A stretch of 64,000 bases of DNA from JBQTGK01 sp052400665 (lineage in GTDB: Bacteria; Bacteroidota; Bacteroidia; Bacteroidales; Marinifilaceae), in the NCBI GenBank assembly GCA_052400665.1, contig JBQTGK010000005.1, one strand, 5' to 3'. Position numbers and translations under genes: made by a program. Shown in pieces: positions 61,611 through 64,000 of the stretch (positions within the stretch are counted from its first letter, which is position 1; every line of letters begins with the position of its first letter). The notes below the pieces were generated by a model. That model had not been told where the DNA came from and ran no database searches. It worked only from the letters and a program-made list of their open reading frames with translations.

Positions 61611-61641
61611 TTTGCGAGAATGAAACAAAGATCTATATTTG
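61611..61641 (+). promoter_or_regulatory. tRNA-Leu promoter
   Basis: TTTG (61611-61614), exactly 19 nt, TATATTTG (61634-61641): a perfect match to the Bacteroidota TTTG-N19-TAnnTTTG consensus, 19 nt before the tRNA. Confidence 0.8.
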
Positions 61642-61660
61642 CATCGCATTCAAAAGCAAT

Positions 61661-61742
61661 GCCCAGGTGGCGGAATTGGTAGACGCGCTGGTCTCAAACA
61701 CCAGTGGGGCAACCCGTGCCGGTTCGATCCCGGCCCTGGGTA
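61661..61742 (+). tRNA. tRNA-Leu (anticodon CAA)
   Basis: 82 nt. Acceptor GCCCAGG pairs with CCTGGGT, D arm GCGGAATTGGTAGACGC, anticodon stem CTGGT/ACCAG with loop CTCAAAC (CAA at 61695-61697, reading UUG), a class II variable arm, T arm with GGTTCGATCC. The discriminator is A, and CCA is not encoded. A stem-loop AAAGATCC / GGATCTTT (about 61746-61782) with a T run follows as terminator. Confidence 0.97.
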
Positions 61743-61745
61743 CAC

Positions 61746-61787
61746 AAAGATCCTTTCGATATTTTCGGAGGGATCTTTTTTTGTACT
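61746..61787 (+). terminator. Terminator of tRNA-Leu
   Basis: Stem AAAGATCC / GGATCTTT enclosing a partly paired loop, followed by a T run, directly behind the tRNA. Confidence 0.75.
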
Positions 61788-61848
61788 TCTTATTTTAAAT
61801 TTCCATGATGATATTTGAATTGATCCCTTATTTCAGGAAGAAACATAA

Positions 61849-61880
61849 AAAAAGCAGCTTACAGAAGTAAGCTGCTTTTT
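61849..61880 (-). terminator. Terminator of tRNA-Lys
   Basis: 14-bp perfect stem AAAAAGCAGCTTAC / GTAAGCTGCTTTTT with an AGAA loop, directly downstream of the minus-strand tRNA. Confidence 0.8.
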
Positions 61881-61883
61881 ATG

Positions 61884-61956
61884 TGACCCCGGTGGGGATC
61901 GAACCCACGACCCAATGATTAAGAGTCATTTACTCTACCAACTGAGCTACAAAGTC
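61884..61956 (-). tRNA. tRNA-Lys (anticodon CTT)
   Basis: 73 nt on the minus strand. D arm GCTCAGTTGGTAGAGT, anticodon stem AATGA/TCATT with loop CTCTTAA giving CTT (reads AAG), T arm GTGGGTTCGATCCCCAC. The acceptor GACTTTG / CGGGGTC contains three consecutive U-G pairs, which is unusual. The discriminator is A; no encoded CCA. Confidence 0.95.
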
Positions 61957-61970
61957 ATCAATTTGTACTG

Positions 61971-61978
61971 CAAAAATA
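61971..61978 (-). promoter_or_regulatory. -7 promoter box of tRNA-Lys
   Basis: TATTTTTG on the minus strand matches TAnnTTTG, 14 nt before the tRNA 5' end. No clear -33 TTTG is seen. Confidence 0.5.
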
Positions 61979-62232
61979 AGATTTATTTTATTAACTGATT
62001 ACTTTTCCTGTAAAAATTTTATTATTTTTTTCCTGAAGGGTTTTATTTAAAAGATCTACATTTTGTATCGCATTCGTATCGATTTGACTAATGATAAAGA
62101 GTCGGAAAATCAAGAAATTAATATCTGTATGTTCTTAGAGGAAATCTGATTTTCTTACTCTCTTTTTACAAGTAAAGAATTGTAAGATATTGTCCTTACT
62201 ACATGCAAAATTAAGTCTTAGTGAGTACATGA

Positions 62233-62523
62233 GATAATGCATTGCTGAAAGTACAGTCCGGGAGAGACTTACCCCTGAAGTTCAGACCTATATTCGAAAA
62301 TTGTGTGGTTTGGCAATCAATCGCTGCAGTTTTATTGCTTTTAACGATTGGATTGTTTCTAAATAATAGGCGGTTAAGAGACAATGATTTGAAATTTAAA
62401 TTTATTTAGACTCAAGGAGGAATTAATTCTGATGGGTTGTTAAAATTGGATACGATTTTTTATGTTAATAGAGATGAGAAGGTAATTGAGAGGGTTCAAG
62501 AGATAGTAGAACAAGAGAGGTAG
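62233..62523 (+). pseudogene. Decayed small membrane-protein gene
   Basis: One frame without a proper start codon encodes RDLPLKFRPIFENCVV, then a membrane helix WQSIAAVLLLLTIGLFL, a charged segment NNRRLRDNDLKFKFI, an in-frame TAG (62407-62409), and then GGINSDGLLKLDTIFYVNRDEKVIERVQEIVEQER to the final stop. Both sides of the TAG read as one coherent protein, so this is a broken gene. The helix/DNDLK layout recalls, from memory only, small proteins in Bacteroidota mobilisation regions. The adjoining 61980-62232 stretch shows nothing else. Confidence 0.55.
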
Positions 62524-62577
62524 AATCTTGTGTAATTAAAAATCAAGCATGAAGCCGTCGCTTAGCGATATTGTCAT

Positions 62578-64000
62578 ATTTCAATTCCAGTATGGTGCGA
62601 TTGAGAGAAACATGTTAAACCAAATTGATAAAGTCTTGAATAGATTTCAATTCCAGTATGGTGCGATTGAGAGATGGTTGCATCATATGAGAAGCAATAC
62701 AAAACGTAATTTCAATTCCAGTATGGTGCGATTGAGAGGGTTGCGTTACCTTCATATAAATATCAAACTGATGAATTTCAATTCCAGTATGGTGCGATTG
62801 AGAGAACATACTCTTCGATCTCGGCAACAGGTCGAAAAGAAATTTCAATTCCAGTATGGTGCGATTGAGAGACTACACTAGCGGCAACTTTAGCGACTGA
62901 TAATAATACATTTCAATTCCAGTATGGTGCGATTGAGAGGTTTAAGCTTTTGCGCGCTCTCTTTCCAAATTTCATAATTTCAATTCCAGTATGGTGCGAT
63001 TGAGAGCATCATGAAATATGAATGGCTTATAGTTAGAATAGAAAATTTCAATTCCAGTATGGTGCGATTGAGAGTGAAATCCACAATCAATCAACAAACT
63101 CAGTAATTGATTTCAATTCCAGTATGGTGCGATTGAGAGTTATCATCTTCAAAAATAATTTCTGTTTCCTCCTTATTTCAATTCCAGTATGGTGCGATTG
63201 AGAGCCTAATGCGTAGCAAGTATCTAGATAGTCTATTTGTTATTTCAATTCCAGTATGGTGCGATTGAGAGTCTCTTTTTTTCACTTACTAAACCGTCAT
63301 TGTAGATAATTTCAATTCCAGTATGGTGCGATTGAGAGACCTATTTTCCGACTCAAAAATGCTCATTTAATCAGATTTCAATTCCAGTATGGTGCGATTG
63401 AGAGTCTTCGACAAACTTGGAACAGAATTCAAAACAAATATTTCAATTCCAGTATGGTGCGATTGAGAGATTCTGAACCTTGCTTATTAATACTATATTG
63501 CATACAATTTCAATTCCAGTATGGTGCGATTGAGAGTTCGCGTTCTACATTTCGCTTAGTAACTGCCTTAAAATTTCAATTCCAGTATGGTGCGATTGAG
63601 AGACTTTGTGGGTTTACGTCTGAGTTACTATCACCTTTATTTCAATTCCAGTATGGTGCGATTGAGAGTTTAGTTTCTCAGAACAAGAAGTATTTATACT
63701 TAGTGAATTTCAATTCCAGTATGGTGCGATTGAGAGAATCGGGCACTTTTCATTTCTACACATCGCTATATCATTTCAATTCCAGTATGGTGCGATTGAG
63801 AGAATAAAGTCGGCACACCTTTTAACATCTTTTTAAGGATTTCAATTCCAGTATGGTGCGATTGAGAGAGCGGAAACTGCCCCGCTTTTTTATAGCCATT
63901 GTTGTATTTCAATTCCAGTATGGTGCGATTGAGAGATTTAATTTTTGTGTTCTATAACATGCGTTTATGATTATTTCAATTCCAGTATGGTGCGATTGAG
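62578..64000 (-). CRISPR. CRISPR array (22 repeats, continues past the window edge)
   Basis: Twenty-two copies of a 30-nt repeat, starting ATTTCAATTC and ending CGATTGAGAG on the plus strand, the first at 62578-62607 and the last cut at 64000 (63973-64000). All full copies are identical by eye. The 21 spacers are 35-38 nt and all different. On the minus strand the repeat ends in ATTGAAAT, like the ATTGAAA(C/G) 5' handle left by Cas6-type processing in type I-B/III systems, so transcription is probably leftward with the leader beyond 64000. No cas gene is in the window, so the subtype cannot be fixed. Peptide-like frames across it are repeat translations. Confidence 0.98.

Noticed and set aside
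61547..61798. 83-codon plus-strand frame
   Set aside because: It runs straight through tRNA-Leu and its terminator.
62549..62881. Open frame of 110 codons with repeated FQFQYGAIER / NFNSSMVRLR peptides
   Set aside because: It is a translation of CRISPR repeats and spacers; the same applies to 63454-63807 and the minus-strand frame at 62615-62848.

Overview
The window is chromosomal DNA of a Bacteroidota bacterium, most likely an anaerobic or facultative, perhaps marine, member of the Marinilabiliales; that rank is inference. Supporting signs are the low GC content, promoters of the TTTG-N19-TAnnTTTG type, weak Shine-Dalgarno sites, tRNA genes without an encoded CCA, a TonB-dependent receptor with a carboxypeptidase-like N-terminal domain, the dimeric glycyl-tRNA synthetase, and Bacteroidota-typical DUF families (DUF3098, DUF4834, DUF5723).

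Layout. 1-1141: end of a GH2 glycosidase. 1294-4150 (minus): small cysteine-rich, DsrE and TfoX-like proteins, a membrane protein, and an ECF sigma factor. The last two genes are preceded by the same two-part sequence, a probable autoregulated sigma-factor regulon. 4473-9387: soluble redox enzymes (quinone-reductase-like MDR, monooxygenase, nitroreductase, SDR, radical SAM) around an AraC regulator. 9588-12015: a membrane FMN-binding/4Fe-4S protein overlapping an exported flavin-reductase/nitroreductase fusion, a likely extracytoplasmic electron-transfer pair. 12725-21715: a cobalamin-riboswitch operon encoding an outer-membrane receptor, PepSY protein, membrane-anchored CbiK-type cobaltochelatase, exported repeat protein, and BtuF/BtuC/BtuD transporter. 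It meets tail to tail an isoprenoid-synthase-like gene (21719-22957).

23160-29408: a 2-hydroxyacid dehydrogenase, then a minus-strand block (DUF1847, DUF302, SLAC1/TehA-type channel, CoA-binding protein, NifX-like protein) divergent from a Crp/Fnr regulator and a truncated globin. 29508-33878: housekeeping block queA, truB, uppP, DUF3098, ftsX. 34106-43167: surface-polymer genes (flippase, pyruvyl transferase, CDP-ribitol-type bifunctional enzyme, two CDP-glycerol glycerophosphotransferase-like polymerases, YfhO). 43372-48569: C45 hydrolase, cytochrome c/PQQ-type sugar dehydrogenase, a nitrilase remnant, glyS and DUF4834.

48641-52140 is the most unusual accessory region. A repeat-like element precedes a tandem array of proteins that share an N-terminal region but have different hydrophobic C-termini. 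Each is followed by a small membrane protein, and decayed copies follow. The architecture is that of polymorphic toxin/immunity cassettes, but the family is one I do not recognise. 52232-61325 holds an outer-membrane-protein/lipoprotein pair, a large anchored propeller-like protein, an aldehyde dehydrogenase and a dihydroorotate-dehydrogenase-like enzyme. 61661-61956 carries tRNA-Leu(CAA) and tRNA-Lys(CTT). 62233-62523 is a decayed membrane-protein gene. From 62578 to the window edge runs a CRISPR array of 22 identical 30-nt repeats (the last one cut), probably read on the minus strand. No cas gene lies in the window.
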